From assembly GCA_003445035.1 (NCBI GenBank), contig DLVV01000127.1, positions 6,928 to 22,112 of the forward strand: a DNA stretch of 15,185 bases, given 5' to 3'. This DNA comes from Planctomycetaceae bacterium (GTDB lineage Bacteria; Planctomycetota; Planctomycetia; Planctomycetales; Planctomycetaceae). Positions 14,352 through 15,185 of the stretch are shown here, piece by piece; within the stretch, counting starts at the first letter, position 1; every line of letters starts with the position of its first letter. The notes under the pieces are model-generated. The model was not told the DNA's origin. It did no database searches and saw only the letters and a list, made by a program, of their open reading frames with translations. The position numbers and the translations under genes were made by a program.

Positions 14352-15185
14352 CTAATTGCCGCCGTCACTGGAATGACCGGCAATCGTCTGACGCATATCG
14401 GTGTCGGCCTGGACATTCTTCAATTCGTAGTAGTCCATCAAGCCCAGCTTGCGGCTCTGGAAAGCCGCTGCGATGGCGCGTGGGACTTCGGCTTCGGCCA
14501 ACACGACCTTCGCACGACTCTCCTGTACCTTCGCAATCATCTCCTGCTCCCGGGCTGCGGCCGAAGCCCGCTGCTCCTCAGCCTTGGCCTGGGCCACCCG
14601 CATGTCGGCTTCGGCCTGGTCGGCCTGCAGACGGGCCCCGATATTCTCTCCAACATCCACGTCGGCAATGTCGATCGAGACAATCTCAAAAGCGGTCTGC
14701 GCCTCGAGTCCCTGGCCGAGCACCGTCTGAGAGATCGAGTCGGGATTCTCCAACACCGTCTTGTAGGACGAAGTCGAGCCGATCGCCTGGACGATCCCCT
14801 GCCCGACCCGGGCGATCACCGTCTCCTCGGTTGCTCCACCGATCAGTTGGTTGATATTGGTCCGTACGGTGACACGGGCTCGAGCCTTCAACTGGATGCC
14901 GTCGCCGGCGACCGCATCGAGTGTCCCGCTGGTCTTGGACGGGTCGGGGCAATCGATCACCTTGGGATAGACGCTGGTGCGGACCGCATCGAGAACGTCA
15001 CGCCCGGCCAGATCAATCGCACGGGCGGTGTCGTAGTCGAGACCCAACCGGGCACGGTTGGACGCAACCAGGGCGCGAATCACGTTCGGCACGTTGCCGC
15101 CAGCCAGGTAATGGGCTTCCAGTGATTGCCTGGAAATGGAGAAGACCTTCGAGAGCTGAGCCTGGGTGGCCATGATCTTGCTGCG
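14352..15185 (-). CDS. floA: Flotillin-like protein FloA (SPFH/band 7), N-terminus outside window
   Basis: The frame is open from the right edge (15185) to a stop at 14352, giving 277 residues. FloA proteins are about 330 residues, so roughly 50-60 N-terminal residues, including the membrane-embedded hairpin, are missing. The ATG at 15173 is internal, because the residues just before it (RSKI, reading into MATQAQ) continue the family sequence. Diagnostic parts are [18 protein letters not shown], then the SPFH core with [20 protein letters not shown] and [17 protein letters not shown]. Next come [19 protein letters not shown], a long Glu/Ala-rich coiled coil ([20 protein letters not shown] onward), and the FloA-type ending [20 protein letters not shown]. 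FloA scaffolds membrane microdomains and influences membrane fluidity and protein secretion. It leads, within the window, a cluster with the hypothetical protein, GT4 and cinA. Confidence 0.96.
   Translation of the reverse strand, partial: RSKIMATQAQLSKVFSISRQSLEAHYLAGGNVPNVIRALVASNRARLGLDYDTARAIDLAGRDVLDAVRTSVYPKVIDCPDPSKTSGTLDAVAGDGIQLKARARVTVRTNINQLIGGATEETVIARVGQGIVQAIGSTSSYKTVLENPDSISQTVLGQGLEAQTAFEIVSIDIADVDVGENIGARLQADQAEADMRVAQAKAEEQRASAAAREQEMIAKVQESRAKVVLAEAEVPRAIAAAFQSRKLGLMDYYELKNVQADTDMRQTIAGHSSDGGN

Noticed and set aside
14373..15125. Plus-strand open frame of 250 codons
   Set aside because: It is antisense to floA, whose flotillin sequence is unmistakable.
15171..15173. ATG at 15173 as the floA start
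   Set aside because: The frame continues upstream to the window edge with family-like residues, and a start here would remove the membrane-anchoring N-terminus of FloA.
1..15185. CRISPR array, tRNA, rRNA, insertion sequence, phage or defence system
   Set aside because: Reading both strands I found no regular direct repeats, no cloverleaf-like sequence, no transposase, integrase or nuclease motifs; all sizeable coding regions belong to the genes listed.

Overview
The window looks like a chromosomal segment of a planctomycete (phylum Planctomycetota). The strongest sign is a gene pair encoding a DUF1501 protein and a PSCyt1/DUF1549/DUF1553 cytochrome-type protein, a combination that is greatly expanded in that phylum. 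A flotillin FloA followed by a small membrane-anchored protein typical of planctomycete flotillin loci supports this. Base composition is GC-rich by eye. I see no tRNA, rRNA, CRISPR array, insertion sequence or phage gene. Coding density is very high and no gene-free stretch exceeds 300 bases.

Layout. (1) Bases 1-4318, minus strand: a DUF1501 protein with a Tat-like signal (4318-2906), then a very large PSCyt1/DUF1549/DUF1553 protein (2868 to beyond base 1, so its C-terminus is cut off by the window edge). (2) Bases 4319-4603: a divergent promoter region. (3) Bases 4604-6241, plus strand: a major facilitator transporter with extra helices. (4) Bases 8632-6238, minus strand: a tandem-GNAT acetyltransferase, then an amidase-signature hydrolase. 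The amidase and the transporter share the tetranucleotide CTAG as their opposed stop codons. (5) Bases 8755-10949, plus strand: a fused CinA-like/nucleotidyltransferase protein, then a secreted planctomycete protein of unknown role. (6) Bases 15185-10940, minus strand: a tight probable operon of floA (N-terminus outside the window), a membrane-anchored hypothetical protein, a GT4 glycosyltransferase, a CinA-family protein and a small four-helix membrane protein.

How the parts may work together. The DUF1501/DUF1553 pair is probably an exported module with putative c-type heme sites, expressed divergently from the transporter. The floA cluster joins a membrane-microdomain scaffold to a glycosyltransferase and a CinA protein through overlapping reading frames, so these genes are probably translated together. 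The most interesting biology is in nucleotide-cofactor chemistry. The 8755-9933 protein joins a CinA-C/PncC-like domain to an HxGH nucleotidyltransferase domain, and about 1.4 kb away lies a full-length CinA. Neither CinA-C domain keeps the ESCTGG motif of active NMN deamidases. Functions inferred from motifs are labelled as such in each entry.
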